Source of the DNA: Aldrovandia affinis
Lineage: Eukaryota; Chordata; Actinopteri; Notacanthiformes; Halosauridae
Direction: 5' to 3'
DNA length: 64,000 nucleotides
Assembly (NCBI GenBank): GCA_029706075.1
Contig: JAINUG010000048.1
Coordinates: 2,846,501-2,910,500 of the forward strand
Each line of letters starts with the position of its first letter. Position 1 is the first letter of the stretch. Below, one piece after another: positions 33,610 through 45,400 of the stretch. Made by a program: the position numbers and the translations under genes. The notes below the pieces were generated by a model. It saw nothing but the letters and a program-made list of their open reading frames with translations. It did not search any database and was not told where the DNA came from.

Positions 33610-33915
33610 CTATTTACAGTTGAGTCATTTAGCAGATGTTTTATTCTGAATCGACCTACAAGAGTGCTTAAAAATGGCTAGAGAATCATCACTAGAGCTA
33701 TAGATGAGTAAGCTACAGTCCAATCATTGTCATCATCAAAATTCACGCCACAAAACCTGTAATACAAAGGGGAGAGAAAGACTATTACTCTTCTTTTAGT
33801 TGAGTTAAGTTTTAGTCTTTTGTGGAAGATGGCTATTGATTCTGTCATCTTGACCAAGTGAGGAACGTCATTCCTCCACGGGGGACAAGGGCAGAGAAGA
33901 GGTGGGGCCTCTTCC
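33610..33915 (-). mobile_element. L2-type LINE 3' end, decayed copy
   Basis: CATTTAGCAGATGTTTTATT near 33,627 is the 3' tail. Bases 33,800-33,910 parallel 11,680-11,775 of the longer L2 copy (TTTTGTGGAAGATGGC, GGACAAGGGCAGAGAAGAGG). Only the 3' UTR and the end of ORF2 remain. Confidence 0.65.
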
Positions 33916-34114
33916 TATTAATGTTAAACATAGCTGCTTTAGTTTAATGCTGTAGTTATTTCACACTGCAGTGCTTACATGTGTCTGTTACAGTCTTGAT
34001 TTCCGTCTCTGTCTAAAATACTTTCTTCAGATCTCTCTCCCCATCCCACTGCAAATGGGTAAAGGAACTGAAAAAAAAGAAAACTGAATAAAATAGTTGT
34101 TTAAAAAAAGGTTA

Positions 34115-35658
34115 CAGTGGTTATAATAACTATTCACCGCCTTTGGCATTTTTCACATTTTATTTTCTTACTTCATGGAATCAGAATTGATTTAATTGTG
34201 ATTTATTGCCTCTGATAAACACAAAATTCTCTATAATGTCAAATAATAAAAAAAAATTTTTTCTCAATTAATTACAAATAAAAAAACGGACACATTTATT
34301 CCATAAGTATTCACCACCCATGACTTAATACTTAGTAGAAAAACCTTTAGCTGCAATTACAGCTGTGAGTCAATTTGGGTAAGCCTCTACCAGTTTCACA
34401 CATCTGGACACTGCAATTTTCAGCCATTTTTTACAAAATTTCTTGTCCATCAGGTTGGATGGGAACCATGGGTGAAGGGCAATTTTCAAATCTTTCCACA
34501 GATTCTCAATGGGATTGAGGATGGGCTTTGACTGGGCCACTCCAGATGTTCCCACTTCAGGAAGAAGGATATCAGACGGTTTCAAGACTTGTAGCACTGT
34601 TAGGTCCATAAAGAAATGGAGAAAATATGGCACAACTGTGAATTTGCTTAGAACAGGCTGTCCTCCAAAGCTGAGCATCTGTGTGAGAAGGGCACTTATT
34701 AGAGAGGCCTATGGCAATGCTGACGGAGTTACAGTCTTCCATGGCAGAGATGGGAGAAGCTGTCAATGGAACACCAATAACCCGAGTGCTTCACAGATCT
34801 GCTTTATGGGAGGGTGGCAAAAAGAAAACCATTGTTGAAGAAAACTCACATCTAATCTTGCTTAGAGTTTGCCTCAGGCATGCTAAGGCATGTGGGCGAC
34901 TGAAACCAAGAAGAAGAAAATTCTATGGTCTGATGAGATTTAACATTTTGGCCTGAACATTAGGTGCTATTCTTGGCACAATCCTAACACTGCGCATCAT
35001 CCCAAGAACACTATCCCTACCGTGAAACATGGTGGCAGGAGCCTAATGCTACGGGGATGCTTCTCTGCTTCAGGGATTGGAAAACTTATCAAAATAGAGG
35101 GCAAAATGGATGGCGCAATATATGGACAAATCTTGGAAGAAAACCTGCTGCAGTCTTGCAAGAGATGTGGGAGAAGATTTATATTCCAACAGGACAATGA
35201 CACAAAGCATGTAGAAAAAGCCACATTGGAGTGGCCCAGTCAAAGCGCAGACCTCAGTCCATTGAGAATATGTGGAAAGATTTGAATATTGCTGTTCACC
35301 AATGCTCCCCGTCCAACCTGATGGAGCTCAAACTATTTTATAAAGAAGAATGGGTGAAAATGTCAGTGTCCAGATGTGCAAAGCTGGTAGAGACCTACCT
35401 AAATAGACTCACAGCTGTAATTGCAACTAAAGGTGCTTCTACCAAGTATTAAGTCAAGGGGGGTGAATACATATGGAAATAATTATTGTTTGTTTTTTAT
35501 TTGTAATTAATTTTTAAAAAGCCTTAGTTTTTTGACATTATAGAGTATTTTGTGTTTATCAGTGGCAAGAAATCCCAATTAAATCAATATTGATTCCATT
35601 AAGTAAGATAATAAAATGTTAAAAATGCCAAAGGGGTGAATACTTATTATACCCACTG
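34115..35658 (+). mobile_element. Tc1-like transposon with inverted duplicated ends
   Basis: The ends CAGTGGTTATAATAACTATT and AATACTTATTATACCCACTG are inverted repeats flanked by TA (34,113-34,114 and 35,659-35,660). Within, the plus strand carries a broken transposase: VRSIKKWRKYGTTVNLLRTG from the N-terminal helix-turn-helix region (about 34,585-34,660), [20 protein letters not shown] (34,997-35,070), [10 protein letters not shown] with a catalytic Asp near 35,185-35,215, and a [16 protein letters not shown]-terminal segment to 35,452. The left 34,370-34,540 encodes the same C-terminal segment on the minus strand. The 5' end of the element is therefore replaced by an inverted copy of its 3' end. 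Confidence 0.88.
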
Positions 35659-35738
35659 TATGTTGTCTCCAGGATGTAACAAGGTGTGTCCCTCAGTTTC
35701 AGAGTCACACCCTTGAAATGACACCATAAAGGCTTAGA

Positions 35739-36338
35739 TACTTCACTTTAAGTACGCATACGCAACATTGCTGCCACGCGTATCCTGTGGTCGTTGGGAG
35801 CGTCCTTTGTGCACGTGTGCATAATGAACGTTACGCGTACGTGAGGTGCAATACCGACATAAATTGTGGGGGCAGGCAAGAAAGCAGAGGGTGATGGCAA
35901 GCCACTCACCCACTGGCTCACTGTGCATGTTTTGATGTGTAATGAGCGAGGCCACCCGACGAAGCAAGTCATCAAATGTCCTGGTGGATATATGGAAAAA
36001 CTGATGATGCTTTTCATCATCAATTTCTCTCATCGGTAGAATATGTTGTTTAGTTTATCTGACATTTTGCTTTTAAAAAATACATCGTGGTTACATCCCG
36101 ATGTACATGTTGACGCTGTTGCTGCTGTTTCTGCCGTCTTCTCAAGATATACATAAAAACAACCTTGTGGACAGAATTGGAAGTAGTTCTCAACGTATGC
36201 CAGCCAGAGACTACTTTATTGTGGTTCTGACCTGCCCCCTAGTGGATATAGCTTTTAAACATCCAGACAAGTACGTAGTGGAGTATGTGAACAATGCCAC
36301 TCGTGTTGCGTACATGTACGTGTGATTCAGTGAAGTAT
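35739..36338 (-). mobile_element. PIF/Harbinger element, internally deleted (N-terminal remnant)
   Basis: The ends ATACTTCACT and AGTGAAGTAT are inverted, with further matches (ACGCAACA and TGTTGCGT, GCCACGCG and a GCCACTCGTG-type block). The minus strand 36,033-35,743 encodes HHQFFHISTRTFDDLLRRVA and SEPVGEWLAITLCFLA, the conserved N-terminal region of Harbinger transposases before the nuclease domain. The catalytic part is missing. Confidence 0.75.
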
Positions 36339-36379
36339 ATTTAAGCCACACACAGGACCACTCATATGTAGCGAGCTCA

Positions 36380-36537
36380 TATCGGCTTCCCTCCCCCCTC
36401 CCTGGGGCGGACAGGCAATTGCCGCCCCTAGTGGCACTCCCGGCCAGAGCTGAGCGGGCGCGACCTGGTGGAATCAAACCCCGGTCACAGTGAACGTTGG
36501 ACGTTCTTACCGCTACACCATCCAGAAGGCCCACACA
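36380..36537 (-). mobile_element. tRNA-headed SINE
   Basis: On the minus strand GGATGGTGTAGCGGTAAGAA (A-box-like) and GGGGTTTGATTCCACCAGGT (B-box-like) lie about 35 bases apart at the 5' end. A GC-rich body with GAGTGCCACTAGGGGCGGCA follows. The block at 54,395-54,520 looks like a diverged copy of the body. Confidence 0.65.
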
Positions 36538-36539
36538 AA

Positions 36540-38067
36540 TACAGTATTACATTAAAACATTGTCATCAACATTGGCATTGGCAACTTATATGTATTGACT
36601 GGCATAGGAAGAGTTTTTAAATTGACATGTTATTTAAGCTACATTAAGATGAGAAAACCTCAAATCTAACTCAAATCTAAATCTAATATCTAACAAATCA
36701 TTTTTTCCCATTCTGTCCAAGGTGTAAATCTTGCTCTTCCCTGGTAGTATCCTGCATTTTTGTGGATGGTTTTTCCCTTTTTGATAAATTTGTATTTAAT
36801 TGAAGCTAATCAGTCAGTAAGAGGTTCAGTCATTGAATAAGGGCCAATACACTTTCCAGGATGGCTTTACAAAATCAGTCCAAAATCTCCAGTGTCAAGC
36901 TACCAACCCAAGATGGATAGATGGATGCACCATTATAAAACTCAAACCCTGACTTTGTTATGTGATATTTTACTTTGTTTGATGCACAGGTCCTCTGAGG
37001 CACTTATTGAGAGATTGCGTATTTCAAGCAGAATTTACAGGCACTGGGGGAATGACCACAACCAGAGCAAAGATGGCATAAATCTCTGCCAATGCATCTG
37101 ACTGATATAGCTGTTAATCTTAATTAGAATAAGACAGCAAGATATTCACAGTCCATTTACTTTGGGGGGGGTGTTGCGTTTGTCTGAGGTCAGCGGAGTG
37201 CCGAGTCTGCAGTCCAGGCGAGATCAGCCTCCTTGCACGATCTCGTCCGCATGCCCGCCCTTCAAGACAATATTTATGGCCACCCCCTTTACCAAATTGT
37301 GCATTTAAGCAGACTCGGCTCTATCTTTGCTTTATATTTAATGTGCACCATCAGCCTTTTGCTCTGTGCATTAACAACCAGCCTACATTTTCAAGGGCAC
37401 AAGAACCAGTTCACGCACACTGCCATAAAACGGAAAATCTTTCAGGAAATTTCAATAAGGTGTGGCATGAAAGTGAAGTGTGTTGGTTATTTTGGAGATA
37501 TCTTGGAGAAGCTGGGGATTTTATATTATTTTCAGGCATTTGGAAGCCAGGGCTTTATATTATATATATATATATATATATATAGGATATTCCACCCCAA
37601 AATTATTTTCATAATTTACTACTTACTTTCCCTTTTGTCAATCTGTCCAGATAGTTTTGTTATCATCATCTTATTTACCTTTCAATGTGAGCTAGGAGCA
37701 TCCGAATACCAAATATAATGGAAGTCAATGATCAAACAACTCATACACATACATAGAGCCAGCTAATCTCTCACTGAAGCCCATTGTACATAATAATAAT
37801 AATAATGATTTTTTTTTTTGTATTTTATTTGTATAGCGCTTTTCTAAAAAACTCAAAGAAGTTAAATGCCAATATTCACCCCAGAAGTGGTCAGGCACGC
37901 TGATTGGTCCACCCAAGGGGCGAGACCTCTCACTAACAAGAAATATGTTTTTGGTGGTCCTCGTCTTAAAATAAACAATAATTATGATTTGTTCAATATG
38001 AAAAGCTCATTCCTTTCATTATTGTTGCAATGGGCCCAAAATACCATTTCCAGACCTTTTAGTCATT
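36540..38067. other. Unassigned stretch with TA microsatellite
   Basis: No gene is recognised. (TA)12 lies at about 37,561-37,584. The reading frame 37,233-37,718 spans it and has no known domain. An AAT run is at 37,791-37,806, followed by a T run. Confidence 0.3.
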
Positions 38068-38075
38068 GCTAGCTC

Positions 38076-40261
38076 CAGAGCCGGCCCGTGGCGATATAGG
38101 CGAATGCTAGGGGCGCTGTCATGGCAAAACCTGGCTTAGGAATTTTTGTCTGGCTGACGTCATTGGAATTTTGGACTGTAGTTGCTATGCCAACATGACG
38201 AGCTCGCATTCCTGAGTGAGAAAACCCGGAAGAATGTGTCCGGGGTGTCCAGGTGATGTCATTTAGCTACGAATAAGCTGTACAGCTAAGTTAGCTGCCT
38301 TGCTACGAACATAATATATGAATTATAATATATAATTATATTATAATTATATAGCCAGCTAGCTACGAAGATAATAATATGCATTGTCTGTTCAGACACA
38401 ATATAAGCACAGTAACCTATAAAAGTTAAAAGCTAGTTTTACAGCTGAGCAAGCAATGGTTATTCGTAGCTAGCCACCTAGCTGTAATGTAATGACTTCC
38501 ATATATTATATTCGTAGCTAGCCAGCTAACTTAACTGTACAGCTGAACAGACGATGCATAGGTGACTTTGAACCTAAACTGAGAGGTGAGTATGGGTTAA
38601 GCATTGTGGCAATTTTCACCACAACCATCTAAGTTGTTATTAATGTAGGCTACTATGTGAGCATACAGTATAGTTAGCTCGATAGCGTTAACGTTAGATA
38701 ATGTTACCATCGTTACAGGGCAAAAACGTACTAGCTAACGTTAACGTTAGTGATCATATCTAACAGTTAGCTAGCTTTAAATTCATAACAGCTTCTTGCA
38801 AACAGTAATGTTGTCTAGTTAGCAAGTTAATTAATATATATGTGGCAAGAGAATAGCAAGCTACTAACATTAGCTAGCTAGCTAAGCAGGCAGGTTATTC
38901 TTAGAATGTTGTTAAGGCAGACTATTTCTGGTTTAGCGCGCGATTCTTCAATCATATCTCGGCAGGGAAAATATAAGGTTAGCCTAGCTAGCAACAACGT
39001 TGCAGTCACTGAGGTATGAGGTATGAATAATAAGCTGACAACATTGCACAATGGGATTGTTTTGGCTTGGGAAAATCATAGAGCCCGTATCAATTCACCA
39101 GAATCCGTTTTGTTGCCCATAATATAACATTAATGACATTATGTTGCATTATGTACTGAGACCCATTGGACAGCTCTGTCAGGCTACAGACTGGGACTGG
39201 TACAGCCACACTTACAGGCATTCCCTAAAACCTTTCAGGGGTTGTGCAAAGAGAAGTTTCCACAGTGAGTGATCTAAGGCCCACCCATGGCTAGAGTATT
39301 CACAGTCCAAAGATGCAGCATACTGCTTTCCTTGCAGACACTTTGCTCTTCCAAATGCCCCTAAGAGCATATTCGCTTCCGTAGGTGGGTACACTAATTG
39401 GAAGAAAGCCACATTTAAAGACAGTGGATTTTGTCTACATGCAAAATCAGAGAGCCTCCTGTGTTTTAGGCTATAGACTATTTAGGTTAAGAGGCTGTAC
39501 TTTACATTGAGACATCGTGGATGCTCTGTTCCAGAGTAACTTGCATACAATACTGTAAAAACCTCTGTAAACCTGTGTAAACCTCTGAGCAGCATTATGA
39601 AGACAGTCACACAAGTAGGGATGCTAATTTTAAGAAATGTATTTGATCGATAGTCGCCCATGTTAACAAACAATTAATCGATTAAACACCATTCAGTAGG
39701 CCTAACATTGAAAACAATATTCTTTTTGAAATTAAACGGGTTGTCCGACTGCAGAGACTTGACAACTTGTCGGGGGTGAGCCGTGGGCGCAACCTGTTCA
39801 TAGTAAGAACACCCATTCCAACGGAACCAATGTCCTGGGGATGCATAAATACTGTCGTGCCAACTTTGCCAGTCTAGGGAATCTTCCTAATTATGTTTTG
39901 GGGAGCATAGATAATGGTCTTATGCATAATATTTGGCCTTTGCTCAGCACCTAACTAGATATATAGATCTAAATATAAGATCCTTCAGCAACCGTTAGCA
40001 TAACTCACCGTTAATTTGGTTTGTATTTTGTGCAACTGCCTTATTTATATAATATTTATAATTCTTGTTATATTTAGTGCATTTAGCATTGGTTTCTTTA
40101 ATATTGTTGTAAATTTTGTGATTTTTTTGTTTCAAAAATAAAAATAAAGTCTAAAAGACATAAAGCTATGTAATAGTTTCTGTGTGAGTGTATGAACACA
40201 AAGATTGGTGGTGGAATTGGCTGTGATGCAAGTGGCACCAAACTGGTCAGGGCCGACTCTG
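38076..40261 (+). mobile_element. hAT-type DNA transposon, decayed
   Basis: The left end CAGAGCCGGCCCGTG and right end CAGGGCCGACTCTG are inverted. Flanking GCTAGCTC (38,068-38,075) and GCTAACTC (40,262-40,269) match at 7 of 8 bases, as an aged 8-bp duplication would. Bases 39,287-39,433 encode WLEYSQSKDAAYCFPCRHF and GGYTNWKKATFKDSGF, the TTF-type zinc finger at the start of many hAT transposases. The catalytic core is not recognisable. The left third holds a long GCTAGC-rich foldback. Confidence 0.85.
38276..38545. repeat. Foldback repeat inside the hAT element
   Basis: CTGTACAGCTAAGTTAGCTG followed by TACGAACATAATATATG (from about 38,277) is repeated inverted near 38,500-38,545 (CATATATTATATTCGTAGCT, then CAGCTAACTTAACTGTACAG). 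A second inner pair, GCATTGTCTGTTCAG and CTGAACAGACGATGC, occurs in the same span. Confidence 0.65.
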
Positions 40262-40269
40262 GCTAACTC

Positions 40270-42407
40270 GCTAGTGGTATGGCTGAGGGTCTGGGCGTAA
40301 GGCTAGTGTACACTTTAATTTGAAAATGTTCCATATATTCTGAGTAATGTGCAGCTGGCGAAAGTGATATGGAAGTTGCTGAATCTGTGACCAATAAGCT
40401 TACAGAATAAGATTTAAACATTGAAGCCACAGGTTGATTTCTGTGGGGAGTTTGTGAGTCAACAAATCTATGAATAACTGTCCATTGTTGATGTATACAT
40501 CTTTAGTTTAATATCAATTATTTGGGTCCTGATAGATTTGACGCTAGTCTAGGATAAACATATGCATATGAAAAAATTATATGGAAAACTTTTGCATCTA
40601 TGTACAGGTAGTGGACAAAAATAGAAACACCTAGGTAAATGAGTGACAAGAAGTACTGTATATGCAAGGCAGAGGCTATCACTATCACTCAGTATGGCTC
40701 ATCCATTAATTAAGCAAATAAAATCCCAGCACTGTCCAAAATGCAAAAAATTAAGGCTAGGGTTAGGGATAGCCTTGAATATGTCCTTGGTATACAGTAC
40801 ATTCTGCAAATTGTGAATTAAATCATTGCCATGTTGTTGTTTATGAATGCAGGCTACTCCTTTTTACCGAATTTATCAATTACAAAACACCTCAAAAGTG
40901 TATTCCAAAGAGTAATGTGTGGCTGAATTTATTGCATATAATTACATATAATGCTCACAACTTCTTAACTTGCGTGACAAAACACCAGTTATGTTTAACA
41001 AATGTTTAACAAAGGTTTAGCTAAAACTCATGATGTTCAAAATGGTGGCTGTATCTAAATTCTGCATGTATTACACATGCACACATGAGACTGGCAATTC
41101 ATTAACATGCAGGGCATCATATTTGTTTAGTTGTTCTGTGAAGTAGAGTTGGGCAGTGTCCAGATTTTCAAACCTTTGTACATGATTAGCAATGGTTTGG
41201 GTGCATTATGGCATGCTATACACCTTTCTTGCGACAGGGTGGCAGCATGTCACTTTAAATGACTTGACCTATAGGCTTACCTGACATGACTACGTGTTTC
41301 TCAGCGATAATACCCACTACTTTCAAGAAACCAACATAATAGAAACAGGTTGACACTTAACATTGTTTTAGACAAATTAGTCAATAAATTACATTATCAA
41401 TCTCCCCCTTGATACAAAAACTAGACAGACTACACTTGTGTGCATGTGAAAAAACATTAGCTTGCTAGCTAGCAAGCTTAACAAGTTCATTTACAGTGTC
41501 AGTGCGATTATGTTGGTTTTCTAAAGAGCGATTTAGAAAACCTTGATTGTGTCTAACGTTAATGTTCACGACACCATCATTGACCAGCTAGCGATTGCTT
41601 GTAGCTAAAGTTAGCCAGCTAACTAACAAGATTACAGACTATTAAGACAGATGTCACATGATGTTATAGTAATTTGGGGATTTTTCTTTAGACAGTTAGT
41701 TAGTGGCTAACAACCCATAGGTGGGTTAGGTTTGCTTATTATTATGCGATGCTAGGCAGGTGAACAAACAATCATTCAGTGCAGTGCAGTATAGGCCTAA
41801 ACACATTTCAATCAATGTAGTCTTCTTCAGAGAATTACTGTAAATGCTAACCGTTTTTTTATTATTAGGGAAAAAAAATGTTTCAGACTTTTTCCTGTTT
41901 TTCTCCCAGTTTAGTAGCCAATTATACCCTCTATTTGCCCTCCCCAAACAAACTCTACAAGGCAAGTTGATTCTCTGAGGGCAGCGAACTCTGCTTCCTT
42001 TGAGACGGAATTCACCAACCCACATTCTGGAGACACCCCAAATACAATTGTGTGGAATACTCTACCCCATAACATATTTAATAATATGTTCTATTGATAG
42101 GAGTTGAAATGGCCTTTACTTAAAATCTTAAGTTTTTACTCAAAATTTTTACCTTTCATACCAGCAACCAATTTAGTTGCCATTTTCTGTACTTTTCAAG
42201 ACCTACTATATCATTCTTAATAGTGTACACATAATAGAATTGCACCAGAACTGCACATAATAATCTAAACGAACTACCCAATATTCTTTGCTATATCCCA
42301 ATATTCTGTTGGCTAAGCACAATGCTTAGATACTATTAGACTTTGATAAACAATTACTTGCAAGTCTTCCAATCACAGAATGTATGTTTCTCTTCCTTTG
42401 CCTCCAG
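40270..42407. other. Unassigned stretch with one SINE-like block
   Basis: AT-rich DNA with GCTAGCTAGC words near 41,460-41,640 and no coding signal. The block at 41,870-42,030 is described separately. Confidence 0.3.
41870..42030 (-). mobile_element. SINE-like repeat, minus-strand copy
   Basis: On the minus strand, GGTATAATTGGCTACTAAAC and GGGAGAAAAACAGG match the plus-strand block at 27,085-27,125, and GGGAGGGCAAATAGAG aligns with GGGAGGGTGAATTG there. It ends in an A-rich run, as a SINE would. Confidence 0.6.
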
Positions 42408-45400
42408 ATGATTGCAAGCAAAACACAGAAGGCTCTGGAGAAGTAGAGGAGAGAGGCAGCCAACCTGTGGAAGAAGTGAGTTCAGTAGCCAATCAATTCC
42501 TCTTAACGAACACCCTGCGATGGTAATGATGGCCAGAGATTGATTAGCCACTGGAAAATACTCAATGAAAGGCTCTTTCCATCGGCTAGGATGGTGACTA
42601 GGAAACTTGGATCCAGACTTGGATTATATCCACTTTGCTGTGATAATCAGCTAATATGCAGACATAAGTAGATTGGTGATGGCTCAACTCAACTCAGCTT
42701 TTTTCTATATCCAGGCTTTCAGAGGTCAATAGTACATCGCTTGACCTAAAGAGACCAGCTGCCAAATCCACCCCTGGCTGCCACACTGCACTTGAGACCC
42801 TTCCTGAGAAAGAGGATCTACCCTTTGTGGCTGAAAAAGCCTTGGTATACTTAAAACTAAATCGAATTTGGTGTGTTCGCACAGGCTGTTGGCTGTCGAA
42901 ATGCTGACAGCATTATATTTGACATTTTAGGCATTTAGCAGACACTTATCCAGAGCGTGTATTAATACATGGAAAGATCAATCGTTGTTCGTGCAAGAGA
43001 TCAGTGCAGTGATACAGTAATAGACATAAATGTTGGCAGCTGCATACCATACCTGTAACACAGGGAAGGAAAAGTCTTGATACGCAAGATTTAGTATTTT
43101 TACCAAAGCGTAAGCATAGATGCTTAAGCATAGAGGCATATTGCAAAATGCAGTATTTAAACATGTAAGCAGTGATGATGACAATTAGTTAAATGTACAG
43201 AGTCAGTGGTAGTGGAGTCTGAAGAGGTGGGTTTTGTGTCTCTTGCGGAAGATGGCCCGTGATTCCGCAGTCCTGACTGAGTGCAGAAGATCGTTGTGAT
43301 CGTGGCAAAACACTCAGCAAGCATCCACCAAGAATGCAAATACATGTCGCATCTATACAGATATCTACACACTATCTTACGTTAGCGACCTTATTGGAAA
43401 ATATCCAACTAGCTACCTTGATGAGCTAACTAGCTAACCAATTACCTTCGCTGATTGAATTAGCTAACACGTAGCTTTCTAGATAGAATCAAACAATTGT
43501 CAAATTTTTGGTCATAGCGGTAGCCAGTTTGCAAGATTTAAAATAAGCATGTTCAACAATTCAGATGGCTTGCTAAACTGGAAGGGAATAAAAACACTTT
43601 TGCTGGGCTTGGTAGTAGTAGCGGCCAATGATGGTTTTATTCTTTGCATAAAATTAAGCCACACATATTAGCTAGCAACTAGCTAGCTATGTTAGCTATA
43701 TCTGGAATAAACCAACAAATGTTAGCTAGATAGAAGGGCGCTAGGTTTTGTCATTTACGCCACGTGTAGAGGAACAGCTGTATGCGACAATAATAAGATG
43801 TAAGCCGGAAACATGCGACTCAAATAACATGTAAAAAACTCAAGCAATCACATGACATTGTTGACCAGTTGCAGGCGACAGTGTATTGGGAGGCAGTGAA
43901 TGATGAGGCTGTGTGAAAAATTCGACAAGTTCGCCTAGCCAGCCTGCACACACTGCGGCGATCAAAGCCAGATGCAGCACTTCATTTTGGTTGCAAACCC
44001 GTCATCTTCAAGTAAACCTGTACCATCCATCAGGCAATCCCACATGAGAATTGTCTTCACCACTGACAGCATTCATGTTTTTTGCAGTGAGCCACTAATT
44101 TGCCAGCTACTTTTGTATTACATAGACACAATGAGGAGTTCCAGCAAGATACAAGTGGACACATTGCTGCTACTTTGGCAAACAAGGTAAGCCTGCTGAC
44201 ACAGTTGATGGAATAAATGGAAAATGAGCCCATAAAAGGACCTGAATGCACAACAACAGTTCAATCTCTGCTGACAAAATTGAAGAATGAGATTAGTTAG
44301 CAGTGGTGTATGATGAGCATTGGTGGTTAGCGAAAACAACTGCTGTGAATGTTGACCATCAGGATGTTTACATTGAATTTTTCCACCCCATTGGCTCAAT
44401 TGCCCACTGTCAACTCAAATGTGGCAGGAAGGCTGTATGTTTCTTCCCACTTGCTGACATTCTTGTAAAACTGAAAATTGATGGGAAAAGCATCTTCACT
44501 CCCTTCAAGCAGTACCAGAGAAATATACAGCATTTCCCCAGATGTGTTGGACTTCTCAAGGGTTTTAATCATCTGCTGCCAAACTAACTGATAGATATTG
44601 TATATGATATATATACACTGATATATATTAGATGTATATTGTCTCAGAAGGGACAAAGTACAACTGGTCCAAGGCCAAGTTGGATTACTCCTGGGCTACA
44701 GCACCCTAAAACACACTTTTCTTTTGAGAATTGAGCACACCAGAGTTTTATTTTTGAACTGAGAGTCCAGGGCCATCACTTAATGATTTTGTTTAATATG
44801 TTGTGAAGCATAAGTGAAATTGCTTTGTTAATTCTGTCAAATTCTGTCCTATAGAGTTTGTAATTGGACATCTTTGTAATTGGACAATCAAAGTCAAATA
44901 GTTTTCATTTAGTTGTTTATTTTTTTGTAATTTGTTAAATAAAGCATTGCAAATAATTTACACATGTTTAAAATTATATTTATATATATATATATATACA
45001 CCGATCAGCCACAACATTAAAACCACTGACAGGTGAAGTGAATAGCATTGATCATCTCGTTACAATGGCACCTGTCAAGGGGTGGGATATATTAGGCAGC
45101 AAGTGAACAGTCAGTTATTGAAGTTGATGTGTTGGAAGCAGGAAAAATGGGCAAGAGATACACAAAACCTTTGTTGAGGAACTCAAGAGCGATGACCAGC
45201 TGAAGTTTAAAAGGTGTTAAAAAGGAATGTGTGCTTTTTCAAGGAATCGTCCCTGTAGAAATATCCTTGTTCCAAGGGATATATGTCACTTGATCGACTG
45301 AACAGACAGATTACACAATTTCCCTACAAATACTGAGAGTAAGCCTCAGAAAATTGCAAAAACAAGCTTTTTGAAGGCAACAGTGGGTGGTAATTGAAAA

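Noticed and set aside
42716-42841. Possible exon reading SEVNSTSLDLKRPAAKSTPG
   Set aside because: Its phase does not join with the neighbouring candidate exon at 42,408-42,475, and the donor (GTATAC) is weak.
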